Assembly (NCBI GenBank): GCA_016707895.1
Contig: JADJGV010000003.1
Location: 248,001-312,000 of the forward strand
Length of the DNA stretch: 64,000 bases
Direction of reading: 5' to 3'
Origin: Myxococcales bacterium
GTDB taxonomy: Bacteria > Myxococcota_A > Polyangia > Haliangiales > Haliangiaceae
The notes under the pieces were generated by a model, which was not told where the DNA came from, did not search any database, and saw only the letters and a program-made list of their open reading frames with translations. This document shows positions 35,392 to 43,850 of the stretch, one piece after another. The position numbers and the translations under genes are program-made. Every line of letters begins with the position of its first letter. Position 1 is the stretch's first letter.

Positions 35392-37230
35392 CGGCGCCAC
35401 CTGCCAGAACACCGTCACGCGATCCTCGTCGGTCGCGGCCAGCAGCGCGCCGTCCGGCAACAGCACGAACGCGTCGATCGCGGAGGTCTGCCGCCCGACC
35501 TTCTGCAGATCGGCCACGGCGGCCGGAGCGAACGCGTCTACCAGGCCGTCGCTCCAGCCGAGAAACGCGCGCTTGCCGTCGGCGCTGACCGCCGCGGCGG
35601 TGACGCCTTCGCGATCGAAGCGCGCGCGGCCGAGCTGCGTCCCGTCGGGCAGCGCGTAGGTCTCGACGATGGTGCCGGTCCGCGACTCGTTGTCGCCGTA
35701 CTCGTCGGGAGCCTCGTCAGCAGCGGGCGCCGGGCCGAGCACGACGACCAAGACCTTCCGGTCGCGCGACGCCGCGCTCGCGATGAGCGGGCGCGCACCG
35801 CGGTCGATCGTCATGACCTGCCGCTTCGCGACGACGTCCCAGACCGCGGGACGCGCCCCGCCAGCGGCGACGGCGACGCCCGCGCTCAGCTGCCACGCCG
35901 CTGATGTCGCGTCGGGGTCACAGCCGGCCGGCTTGGCGAGCGTCTGCTCGCCTTGGTCCTTTACCCACACCTTCAGCGGTCCGCAGGCAGCGAGCTGTGC
36001 CGCCGCAACACCAACGACCTCGCCGGCGGCACCGACGTGTTCTTCGTTCGCCCAGTCCGGCGCGCCGGCTGTAGGCGCAGGCGCCGTGTAGGGCTCGACC
36101 TTGCTCGTGTTCGTCGGGGAGGCCAACGAGAGCGCGTCGTTGACCCGTACGATCGCGCCGCCGGCCGGCGCCCACCCGACGAAGCTCGGCCGCGCCGCGC
36201 GGGCGGGCGCTTCGCCCGTCCGGGCGTCGGCGCTGACCACGTCGGCGACGTCGGCATAGTAGAGCTTCGCCCCATCGCGCGAGAACGTCGGTGCTGGGGA
36301 GGTCTTGGTCGAGCGAGTCCAGAGTCGGGTGCGGGCGGCGACGTCCCACACGCTCACGGATGTCTGGGTGCCGAGCGCGAGCAGCTCGCCGTTGGGTGAG
36401 ATCGCGACCTGGGTTGGCGTGACGTCCGAGTCGAGCGCGAAGGGGACCATCGTCATGCCCGCCACGTCCATCAGCACGACGCCTCTCGCGGTCGCAACGG
36501 CTACGAGGTTGGCGTCAGCGCTGAACGAAGCCCCAAGCGTACGGGCGCCCAGGGACGCCAGCACCCTGACGTTCCTGGCGCCGGCGGGTACGTCCCAGGT
36601 CATGATCCGGTCGCTTGCGACGCCGACCAGCGTGCCGTCGATCCTGAACGCCGCGAGCGAAATTCGATCAGAGGTCGTGACCAGCGCCTCCGCCTTGTCC
36701 GACGGCCGCACGTTGACGCGACCGCCGAGCACCGCGACGCGCGCGTCGTCGGCGGTGAACGCGAAGCCGTACACGCGCTCGTTGGCGGTCGAGCGAACCT
36801 CGGTGCCCGCGTGCCAGTCGACCACCCGTACGTCGACGGGCCGATCTCCCTGCGCCAGGCCGAGGTAGCGACCGCCCGGCGATAGGGCGCACTGTGCCGA
36901 CCCTGCCGTGGCGACGGTGCTCCAGAGCAGCGCGCCGTTGCCGTCCCACAAGCGGACATGGCGATTGCCGCAGGTAAGGATGCGGCCATCGGTCGCGATG
37001 ATGTGCTGGATGGCGTCAGCGCTCGACAGCCGCGGCGCGCCGATCTGGCCGACCGCGCCAGGCGGGCGCCCCGGCGGGCCCGCGCGATCGAACGGGACGC
37101 CAGCACCGTCGACGGCGGCTGCCGCGTCACCCCCGGGCCCAGTCGAACCCGCGCTTGGCTGTGCCTTCTCCTTCTTGCCGCAGGCGCCAAGCACCAAACA
37201 GGCGGCCAGCAGGAACGTTCTCGTCGTCAT
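35389..37230 (-). CDS. WD40/PQQ-like beta-propeller lipoprotein
   Basis: The product is 613 residues. A lipoprotein signal is clear (LLAACLVLGAC, lipobox LGAC), followed by a Gly/Ala/Pro-rich linker. The body is a run of propeller blades with GRYLGLAQGD, VRLWDGNGALLWST, DDARVAVLGGRV, SVSVWDVAARTRLW and RPAVWDVVAKRQVM, each pairing a hydrophobic strand with a W-D dipeptide. Such proteins act as periplasmic or surface scaffolds; partners are unknown. It overlaps the small membrane protein upstream by four bases. It ends where the truncated paralog begins, so the remnant was probably left between two living genes. Confidence 0.8.
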   Translation of the reverse strand: MTTRTFLLAACLVLGACGKKEKAQPSAGSTGPGGDAAAAVDGAGVPFDRAGPPGRPPGAVGQIGAPRLSSADAIQHIIATDGRILTCGNRHVRLWDGNGALLWSTVATAGSAQCALSPGGRYLGLAQGDRPVDVRVVDWHAGTEVRSTANERVYGFAFTADDARVAVLGGRVNVRPSDKAEALVTTSDRISLAAFRIDGTLVGVASDRIMTWDVPAGARNVRVLASLGARTLGASFSADANLVAVATARGVVLMDVAGMTMVPFALDSDVTPTQVAISPNGELLALGTQTSVSVWDVAARTRLWTRSTKTSPAPTFSRDGAKLYYADVADVVSADARTGEAPARAARPSFVGWAPAGGAIVRVNDALSLASPTNTSKVEPYTAPAPTAGAPDWANEEHVGAAGEVVGVAAAQLAACGPLKVWVKDQGEQTLAKPAGCDPDATSAAWQLSAGVAVAAGGARPAVWDVVAKRQVMTIDRGARPLIASAASRDRKVLVVVLGPAPAADEAPDEYGDNESRTGTIVETYALPDGTQLGRARFDREGVTAAAVSADGKRAFLGWSDGLVDAFAPAAVADLQKVGRQTSAIDAFVLLPDGALLAATDEDRVTVFWQVAP

Positions 37231-37481
37231 CGCGTGTGCTCCAGTTGATCGGAACCGCCTGCGGACCGCGGGGCGACCGCGGACTCATCTCCCGCTGGTG
37301 GCAGGCTCAAGGGGAAGAGGTAGTCGTCGGTCGGGATGAGCGCGCTCGGCCGGTGCGCAGGTGCGGTTAGAGCGATGCCCCCTGCACAGACGACGTCGAT
37401 CGCGGCGAGCAGCACGACGACCAGTCGCCCGCGGCGTCCGCGAGGGGCAGGGGGGCTGACGTTGAACATCGTGTGACTCAT
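37227..37481 (-). CDS. Small single-pass membrane protein
   Basis: The product is 84 residues from ATG 37481. There is one hydrophobic segment (LVVVLLAAIDVVCAGGIAL) after a basic N-terminal stretch, then a Pro/Ser-rich tail. No family is recognised. The stop overlaps the start of the beta-propeller lipoprotein by four bases, so it heads that operon. It is divergent from the kinase gene at 37645, leaving 163 bp for two promoters. Confidence 0.55.
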   Translation of the reverse strand: MSHTMFNVSPPAPRGRRGRLVVVLLAAIDVVCAGGIALTAPAHRPSALIPTDDYLFPLSLPPAGDESAVAPRSAGGSDQLEHTR

Positions 37482-37644
37482 CAGGTTCGCGCGAGGTATC
37501 GACCGCCCGCGCGCCGGGTTGCGTAGGCAGCGCCGGATCGCCCCACGGAGCTGGGATTTGGGTCGGCACGGCGTTCCCAAGGGATGGCGGTCGGACCTTC
37601 GCTCGCTTCCATCAGGTCGCAAGATCCCATACACTCGTGAGCCG

Positions 37645-39138
37645 GTGTCCACGGTGATCGGCAACCCAGGAGCGGCGCCGGGAGGCGCGACCAGCGTGCG
37701 CCTCGGGAAATACGTGCTGGACGCGCCGCTCGGGATGGGCGGCATGGCCGAGGTGTTCCGCGGACATACGGAGGGCGCGGAGGGATTCCAGCGGCCGGTC
37801 GCGATCAAGCGCGTGCTGCCGGACGCGTCGCGGAACCCAGCGTTCGCGGAGATGTTCGTCAGCGAGGCGAAGCTGTCGTCGCGGATGCAGCACCCGAACA
37901 TCGTGAGCGTGCTGGACTTCGACCGCGACCACGAGGGGCGGCTGTACCTGGTGATGGAGCTGGTGGAGGGGCGCGACCTCGACGGGATCATCGACTCGGG
38001 GCGGCTGCCGTTTTCGATCGTGATCTACACGATCACCGAGGTGCTGCGTGGGCTGGGTTACGCGCACGACCTGCCGGCAGGCGCCGACGGCGTCCGCGGG
38101 CTGGTGCACCGCGATATCTCGCCGCACAACGTGCTGTGCTCGTGGAGCGGTGCGGTCAAGGTCAGCGACTTCGGCATCGCGAAGGCGCGGGCGGCCACGG
38201 CGGCCTCGGCGTCGGTGACCATCAAGGGCAAGCCGGCGTACATGAGCCCCGAGCAGATCAACGGCTCGCCGCTCGACGGGCGCAGCGACCTGTTCGCGGT
38301 CGGGATCATGATGTGGCAGATGCTCACGGGGGGCTACCTGTTCGCGTCGGGCACGACGGCCGAGACGCTCGCTCGCGTGCTGTTCTCGAACGTGACGCCA
38401 CCCAACCAGGTGACCGGCGACATCCCGCCCGACCTGGAGGCGGTGACGATGAAGCTGCTCGCCAAGGATCCAGCGCAGCGGTACCAGTCGGCCGAGGAAG
38501 CGATCGACGACCTGCTGCGCTGCCAGCACGCGCCGCGCGACGGCCGGCGCGAGCTCGAGGCGCTGCTGGTGCAGCGGTTCCCACAGAAGGCGCCGGTGCG
38601 CACCGGGCAGCGGTCGCGGATGGAGGGGGCCGGCGGGCTGGCGTCGGGGACGCCCGGTCAGACGGTGCCGAACCGATGGACGCCCGAGCAAGCGGCGGTG
38701 ATGAACGCGCCGACGTACACGGCGCAGCCGGCCACGCCGGGGCCAACGGTGCCTGGGTACGCGGCGGCGCGGGTCGACGCGCCGGCGAAGCCGAAGACCG
38801 GGCTGATCGTCGGCAGCGTGGTCGCCGCGGTCGCCCTGGTCGTGGTGATCGTGCTTGTCGCGTCAGGGGGCGGCAGCAGCGCGGCCCCTGCCGGCACGCC
38901 GCCGGGCGGCGCGGCGAGTGGCGTGGTCGATGCGGCTGCGGTGACGGCCGTCGACGCCGGCGTCCCGCTGCTCGACGCGAGCGAGGCCGTGCTGGCACCG
39001 CCCGATGCCGCCGTGCTGGTCGATGCCGCGGCGTCCCCGCCCGACGCGCGCAAGCGCAGCGGTGGCCACGGCGGCGGGAGCGCGGGCGGCGGTACCGGCA
39101 GCAGCACGATCAAAGAGATCCCGATCCCAGGTCAGTGA
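37645..39138 (+). CDS. Membrane-anchored Ser/Thr protein kinase
   Basis: The product is 497 residues from GTG 37645 (GTG 37654 is an alternative). The Hanks-type kinase domain occupies about residues 23-290: glycine loop GMGGMAEV (30-37), ATP lysine in VAIKRV (K55), catalytic loop HRDISPHN, DFGIAKAR and GKPAYMSPEQ. The HRDISPHN form is frequent in myxobacterial kinases. A transmembrane helix near 385-405 (LIVGSVVAAVALVVVIVLV) and an Ala/Asp-rich exterior tail follow. The stop overlaps the next ORF (TGATG), which encodes an exported protein followed by a beta-barrel protein, so a signalling operon at the envelope is likely. All catalytic residues are present. Confidence 0.92.
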   Translation: MSTVIGNPGAAPGGATSVRLGKYVLDAPLGMGGMAEVFRGHTEGAEGFQRPVAIKRVLPDASRNPAFAEMFVSEAKLSSRMQHPNIVSVLDFDRDHEGRLYLVMELVEGRDLDGIIDSGRLPFSIVIYTITEVLRGLGYAHDLPAGADGVRGLVHRDISPHNVLCSWSGAVKVSDFGIAKARAATAASASVTIKGKPAYMSPEQINGSPLDGRSDLFAVGIMMWQMLTGGYLFASGTTAETLARVLFSNVTPPNQVTGDIPPDLEAVTMKLLAKDPAQRYQSAEEAIDDLLRCQHAPRDGRRELEALLVQRFPQKAPVRTGQRSRMEGAGGLASGTPGQTVPNRWTPEQAAVMNAPTYTAQPATPGPTVPGYAAARVDAPAKPKTGLIVGSVVAAVALVVVIVLVASGGGSSAAPAGTPPGGAASGVVDAAAVTAVDAGVPLLDASEAVLAPPDAAVLVDAAASPPDARKRSGGHGGGSAGGGTGSSTIKEIPIPGQ

Positions 39139-39203
39139 TGTCGATGCTGTGCACGATCCGCCGCAACCCGCGGCGGGACCGGCCGATAGCGGGGCCAAGC
39201 CCG

Positions 39204-40142
39204 ATGGAGTTCGCCATGCATGCTCGTTCGTGGGGGCGCCGCGCCCTCCTCACGCTCGCCGTCGCGGCCGGCCTCACGGCGGGCTTCGCGGTCGCCGCAC
39301 CCGCGGCCCGCGCCCAGGGCTCGCAGGCCCAGGTCATCCTGGTCGACGAGGGCGGCTCGTACGAGGTGCTGGTGCACCCGGACTTCGTCACCGTCGTCTA
39401 CCTGCCCGACAAGATCGAGAAGGCGCTGGCGTCGGACACCCAGAGCTACGAGGTGAAGCCGATCGGCTCGACCAGCCTGGCGATCCGTCCACTCAGGGCC
39501 GACGCCAAGCCCGCGAACCTGGCGCTGTCGACCGCGTCGCTGAAGGTCTCGGTCGTGCTGAAGATGGCGCCGACCCGCGAGCACGCGATGACCCAGGTGA
39601 CCTTCAAGCGCGCCGACGTCGAGGCCGAGCTCGAGCGCCGCATCGCCGAGAAGGTCAAGGAGCGCACCGCCGCGCTCGAGGCGAAGGTCGCCGCGATGCA
39701 AGCGCAGATGGACGCCGAGCTGCCCAAGCTCGCCGACGGGCTGATCGCCGCGCGCATCTTGCAGCGCCGCGAGCTGCGCACGCTCAACGCGATCGAGCGC
39801 AACGACGACAACGTCGTGGTCGAGACCACGCACGTGCTGTACCTCGGCGACGACGCGTTCATCGTCTTCGACATCGAGAACCGCAACAAGGCGCCCTACC
39901 GCCTGGCCAAGGTCGCGATGCAAGACGGCACGCGCGACGCCGCCGGCGTCGTGCGGTTCACTAGCGACGCCGCCGAGACCGCCGGCGCTGGGGTGATCGG
40001 CGTCGTGCGCCCCGGCGGCCACGGCAAGGGCGTCGTCGTCGTCCGCCGCGCCGCCGACCTGGTCGGCAAGCCGCTGACCCTCGTCGTCACCGAGCCCGGC
40101 GACAAGGGCAAGGTCGCGGTCGACCGGATCGTCCTGCGATGA
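39204..40142 (+). CDS. Exported protein with coiled-coil segment, possibly VirB9/DUF2381-like
   Basis: The product is 312 residues from ATG 39204; ATG 39138, which overlaps the kinase stop, and ATG 39216 are alternatives. A signal peptide is clear (RRALLTLAVAAGLTAGFAVAA, then ARAQ). The N-terminal domain has beta strands resembling VirB9/TrbG or myxobacterial DUF2381 proteins (FVTVVYLPDKIEKAL, SLAIRPLRADAKPANLALST, LKVSVVLKM). A charged helix of about 50 residues (AELERRIAEKVKERT) and a second beta-rich domain follow (NVVVETTHVLYLGDDAFIVF). The DUF2381 comparison is attractive because that family often sits beside a kinase gene, but it is tentative. It overlaps the beta-barrel gene by four bases. 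Confidence 0.6.
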   Translation: MEFAMHARSWGRRALLTLAVAAGLTAGFAVAAPAARAQGSQAQVILVDEGGSYEVLVHPDFVTVVYLPDKIEKALASDTQSYEVKPIGSTSLAIRPLRADAKPANLALSTASLKVSVVLKMAPTREHAMTQVTFKRADVEAELERRIAEKVKERTAALEAKVAAMQAQMDAELPKLADGLIAARILQRRELRTLNAIERNDDNVVVETTHVLYLGDDAFIVFDIENRNKAPYRLAKVAMQDGTRDAAGVVRFTSDAAETAGAGVIGVVRPGGHGKGVVVVRRAADLVGKPLTLVVTEPGDKGKVAVDRIVLR

Positions 40143-40783
40143 AGCCGCTCGCGCTCGTCGCGGCGACCGCGCTGCTCGCGCCCGCCGCCGTCGCCCACGC
40201 CGACCGCCGCGAGGCCTCGGTCCATGTCCACGCGGTCGGCGGACCGCTGTCGATGGAGGACGACGCCTCGACCGCGGGCGCCGGCACCGGCGCGCTCGCC
40301 GGCCTGGCCGTGCGCGCCAGCTACGCCACCCGCAATGCCTGGCAATACGACACGCAGCTCACGCTCGGCTACGGCCGCGCCTCGTTCGACGCCGGCCAGT
40401 TCTTGCTCGGCGGCGGCACGCCGATGACCGTGCCGTTCACCGTCGCGTCCCAGCTCGCGCGCCTCGACGCCGGCGTCACCCTCCGCCTCGGCGTCCGCTG
40501 GATCCCTACCGTGCGCCTCGCCGTCGGCGCGCAGGCCGTGCGCCGCGGCAGCCCCGTCGCCACCGCCGGCGGCTTCGAGTTCAGCGGCGACGACACCGAC
40601 CCCGCCTCGCTGTCCGCGAACCTAATCGGCTCCGCCACCGTCGGCCTCGACTACCGCATGAGCCGCCGCCTGATCGTCGGCGTCGCCCTCGGCGCGACCG
40701 CCGCCGTCCCCGGCGTCGGCGACAGCTGGCGCGAGGCGACGATCACCGTGCACGCCGCGCGATACTGGTATCCGCGCTGGTGA
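40139..40783 (+). CDS. Outer-membrane beta-barrel-like protein
   Basis: The product is 214 residues. It has a signal peptide (LVAATALLAPAAVAHA) and then alternating amphipathic strands (ASYATRNAWQYDTQLTLGYG, LRLGVRWIPTVRLAVGAQAV, ATVGLDYRMSRRLIVGVALG). It ends in an aromatic-rich strand, ARYWYPRW, as expected for an outer-membrane barrel. ATG 40139 overlaps the previous stop (ATGA). Together with the kinase and the exported coiled-coil protein it forms a three-gene operon. Ligand or role is unknown. Confidence 0.7.
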   Translation: MKPLALVAATALLAPAAVAHADRREASVHVHAVGGPLSMEDDASTAGAGTGALAGLAVRASYATRNAWQYDTQLTLGYGRASFDAGQFLLGGGTPMTVPFTVASQLARLDAGVTLRLGVRWIPTVRLAVGAQAVRRGSPVATAGGFEFSGDDTDPASLSANLIGSATVGLDYRMSRRLIVGVALGATAAVPGVGDSWREATITVHAARYWYPRW

Positions 40784-40964
40784 GCGTGCGCGGCCAGAGC
40801 GGCAGCAACACCGTCAGCGGTCAAGACCATGCGCCGCGCGGCCTCGCGGGCGATCGCCGGCGTGCCACGTCGCCGGCGTCGTGACGACGTCCCTGATGCC
40901 GATGCCGGTGGGAGGCTTCGCGCCCCATCGCTTGGTGAGGCGGTCATCGTGCTCCTGCATCGAG

Positions 40965-41722
40965 CTACGTGGCCGTCTCCGTCTGGGCCACGCCCCAGTC
41001 GTCGGCCAGGCTCGGGTCGTCCTTCCGAAGTCGGCGTTGCAGGTCCTGGAACTTCTCGACGAGCTCGCGGTAGCCGTCGATGTCCTCGGCGACGTTCGTG
41101 TCGATCGACACCGACTCGCCCGACGGCGCGAGCGAGATCGTGGCTGGGCCAGGCCCCGGGCGAAACCCGCGCTGCGGCGGCGCCAGGAACGATGTCCGCT
41201 CGAGATCCGCAATCAGATCGGCGAAGCGCGTCGCCGCGAAGGCGCGCACCTTAGCGCTCGCGTTGCCGTGAAATCGCCGCGAGTAGCGCAACGTGCCGCC
41301 AGCCGTCAGCTCCACGACCTCACGTCCGAACGGATCGTCAGGCGCGAACTCGCTGCCGATCGCATACGTGATCGCCGTCGCACCACGGAGCCGACCTGGG
41401 GCTCCACCATCGCCCCTGCTTGAGGCTCGCTGCGACACCCGGGACAAGTAGGCACGCACTTCCCTGATGATCTTGACCTTGTTCGGATTGTCACCGGTCG
41501 CAGAGTTGAAGAACAGGTAGTTTTCCGCGGGCGTGTCGTTGTCGAACTCGGCGCCTATCGACGCGCCGAACTGCTCGCGTAGCTCGACGGGGAGCAGCGC
41601 AAGGACGTCCTCGACGCGGTTCTCGGCGAACAGGTTCAGGCACAGGTAGTAGACGTCATCGACCGAGAGCTCGCCCCACGCCAGGCAGCGAGCATCTCGG
41701 GAACGTCGGTGAGCGTCATCAT
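40965..41722 (-). CDS. Hypothetical protein, probably with an N-terminal frameshift
   Basis: I do not recognise this protein. From about 41686 to the stop it reads GELSVDDVYYLCLNLF, VLALLPVELREQFGAS, NYLFFNSATGD, YLSRVSQR and later KFQDLQRRLRKDDPSL. A better start exists one frame over: ATG 41722, reading MMTLTDVPEMLAAW, which joins to GELSVDD after one base is removed near 41686. The helical N-terminus recalls small adaptor domains (EAD-like) of signalling or conflict systems, but that is only a resemblance. It lies 71 bp downstream of the pseudokinase-like gene on the same strand and converges with the barrel gene. Confidence 0.5.
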
Positions 41723-41793
41723 CGACCGCGCCTCCGCGCCATCGCTCCGCTCCCATCGAGGAGCCTGGTGATCACCGGACCAGCGGTGAGGGT

Positions 41794-43122
41794 TCACAAC
41801 GCAACCGCCCGCAGGGTCGCGACCAGGACGTCGAAGGGCACCGGCGCGCCGTCAAACAGCGCGACCTCGAGGATATTGCCGAGGCGGGCGGGCCCGGTCC
41901 ACGGCTGACGCGTGCGGATGTGCTGGCGGAACTCGCGCCAGGAATCGTCCCAGCGCAGGTTCTGCGGTGCGATCCAGGGATGACCGCCGGTGATCATGTA
42001 CCAGAGCGTCACGGCCAGGCCGGTGGCGTCGTCGGTGGTCGAGAACTCGGCGATGAACGGGCGGGGCGGGAACAAGATCGCCTCGCCGCCGTAGTACTGC
42101 GACAGGATCGCGGGACCACGGTGCGCGATCTGCGTGAGCGCCGCGCCGCCCTCGGTCTCACGCACGTAGATCAGCTCGGGCCGGATGCCGCCGAGCTGGT
42201 GCCCACGAGCGTGGGCCCGCTGCGCGACCGCCGCGACTTCGAGGGCCAGCGCCAGCGCGGTGCGCGGCGCCAACGTCCCCGCTTGCACGACGGTGTCGAG
42301 ATCGCGCCCCTCCGGCATCGCCTCGACCACGCCGAGCGCCGCGTACCCGTTGTAGCGGTAGTCGAGCAGCTCGCCCGCGCGGATCTGTGGCGCGATCTGG
42401 GGATCCGTGAAATCGAGGACCGGATGAATCTCCGGCTTCCAGCCCTTGCTGGTCGCCGTCGTCGCGAGCCCGCGCCGCCAGGTGCCGCTCTCGCGATCGA
42501 TCGTGACGAACCGCCCTTGCCACTGGTTCTGCACCAGCGTCTCGATGATGCGCGGCCCGCCGGCGCCGATCGTGCCGCCGCACGGGAACGGCTCGCCGGC
42601 GAGCTCCGGCGCCGGGAACCGGTGGGGTCGCGGCAGGTCCACCGGCGCGGCGCCCGGACGCTGCTCGGTCTTGCGAACGGCGACGCCGAGGTAGACGCAC
42701 TTGTAGTTGCGCGTCAACGCGATGCGCCCGACTGCGTCGCGCTCTTCCTCGTGCGTCGGCATTTGGGCCTCGTCGAACTGCCAGGAGCGCACCGCCTTCA
42801 CGCGCCCCTCGCCATCACATTCATGCGTCGTCACGCGACGATCACGCAGCGCGCTGCGATCGATCACCCAGAAGGGCTCGTCCCCGTAGCGCTCATCGTG
42901 CGCAGCGACCAGCGCGGGCGTGACCTCCGCCGCGTACCAGCACACCCGCCTAGCGCCGCGCCGCGAGCGCCACACGCCCGTCACCGGCTGATCACCGTCG
43001 TACTCGACAGTGATCGACCGCGGCAGCCAATCTACCGCCTCGCCGGGCACCTCCTCGCGCTTGCGCAGCGCGGCGCTGGTGAAGAAGCGGACGCTTGTCG
43101 CGGTCTGGGTCACGATCGACAC
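41794..43122 (-). CDS. Pseudokinase-like protein with unknown N-terminal domain
   Basis: The product is about 442 residues from GTG 43122 (ATG 43179 would overlap the upstream gene). The N-terminal 230 residues are unrecognised and rich in Trp and Arg. The C-terminal 190 residues follow a Ser/Thr-kinase C-lobe: LALALEVAAVAQRAHARG precedes the catalytic loop position, and TDDATGLAVTLWYMITGGHPW matches subdomain IX. The catalytic HRD is replaced (GGIRPELIYV) and no DFG is seen, so kinase activity is unlikely. Such domains usually act as scaffolds or sensors. The gene lies in a same-strand run with two hypothetical genes and the SUKH-ankyrin gene. Confidence 0.6.
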   Translation of the reverse strand: MSIVTQTATSVRFFTSAALRKREEVPGEAVDWLPRSITVEYDGDQPVTGVWRSRRGARRVCWYAAEVTPALVAAHDERYGDEPFWVIDRSALRDRRVTTHECDGEGRVKAVRSWQFDEAQMPTHEEERDAVGRIALTRNYKCVYLGVAVRKTEQRPGAAPVDLPRPHRFPAPELAGEPFPCGGTIGAGGPRIIETLVQNQWQGRFVTIDRESGTWRRGLATTATSKGWKPEIHPVLDFTDPQIAPQIRAGELLDYRYNGYAALGVVEAMPEGRDLDTVVQAGTLAPRTALALALEVAAVAQRAHARGHQLGGIRPELIYVRETEGGAALTQIAHRGPAILSQYYGGEAILFPPRPFIAEFSTTDDATGLAVTLWYMITGGHPWIAPQNLRWDDSWREFRQHIRTRQPWTGPARLGNILEVALFDGAPVPFDVLVATLRAVAL

Positions 43123-43153
43123 ACCCACGGCACCAGAGGCTCGACGGATCCCA

Positions 43154-43797
43154 TCATGATGACGCAATCCAAGTGTCATCGTAGCCGAACTCGGCAATAT
43201 CGACTGGCTCCTCGCAGACATCGAAGTAGTTGACGAGCGTGTAGCCCTCACACTGCGCGAATTTGGTCGACTCGCCGGCGCCTCTCACACCGAGCCTTCG
43301 TTCGATCTCCTCCAACGCAGCTCGCAGTCGGGGCGCGTTCAGCTCGTACAGTTCCTGCTGAGGCATGCCGCGCAAATTGAATGGCAGCCAGGCATCACAG
43401 CGCGTCTCGACGAAGATTGTACCGACGCCGCCGGATTCGGCGAGGCCCGCGGTGACAACGTCCCGCACTTCTACGCGGCCCGCAGGTTGTACGACCACTC
43501 CGGTTCCCTCGAGTCGGGCTCCGAGGGGAGTCGCACCAGTGCAGGGGCGCCGACCACAGCCAGCAGGTCATCCACAGGATGGTCGCTGGACGCGGGGCGG
43601 TCCTGGTAGGCATGGGGCTCGGCGACGGTTCGCACACGAGTGACGTCGACGCTTAGCAACTGGTGAGCCTTGAGCACCTCCGTGACGGGACGGAGAGCTT
43701 CGACAGCCCAGCGAAACGCCTCGCGCTCCGACGTGCGTCCCCGCGGATCCCAATAGAACCAGCCACCGACGGGGTCTGTGCCGAACTTCAAGATCAT
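43154..43797 (-). CDS. Hypothetical protein, one frameshift as sequenced
   Basis: ATG 43797 opens MILKFGTDPVGGWFYWDPRG and the frame runs to REPEWSYNLRAA. The natural continuation, RVEVRDVVTAGL followed by GTIFVETRCDAWLPFNL and GYTLVNYFDV, is in the next frame. The total span is not a multiple of three, so one base is missing or added near 43475. Joined, the protein is about 213 residues, soluble, with no signal peptide and no recognised family. Its size, the Trp-rich start and the neighbouring SUKH-domain gene would fit an immunity-type protein, but this is a guess. Confidence 0.5.
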
Positions 43798-43850
43798 CGA
43801 TTGGACCTCAGAGACTGGTTGAGAAGCGGGCGCCGGCTGGAAGCACAACC

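Noticed and set aside
38136..39203. A long upstream extension of the exported-protein frame through the kinase gene
   Set aside because: It overlaps the Ser/Thr kinase in another frame and is Arg/Gly/Ala-rich noise; the signal peptide sets the start near 39204.
41794..43122. An active Ser/Thr kinase
   Set aside because: The catalytic HRD and DFG motifs are missing; only the C-lobe pattern remains.
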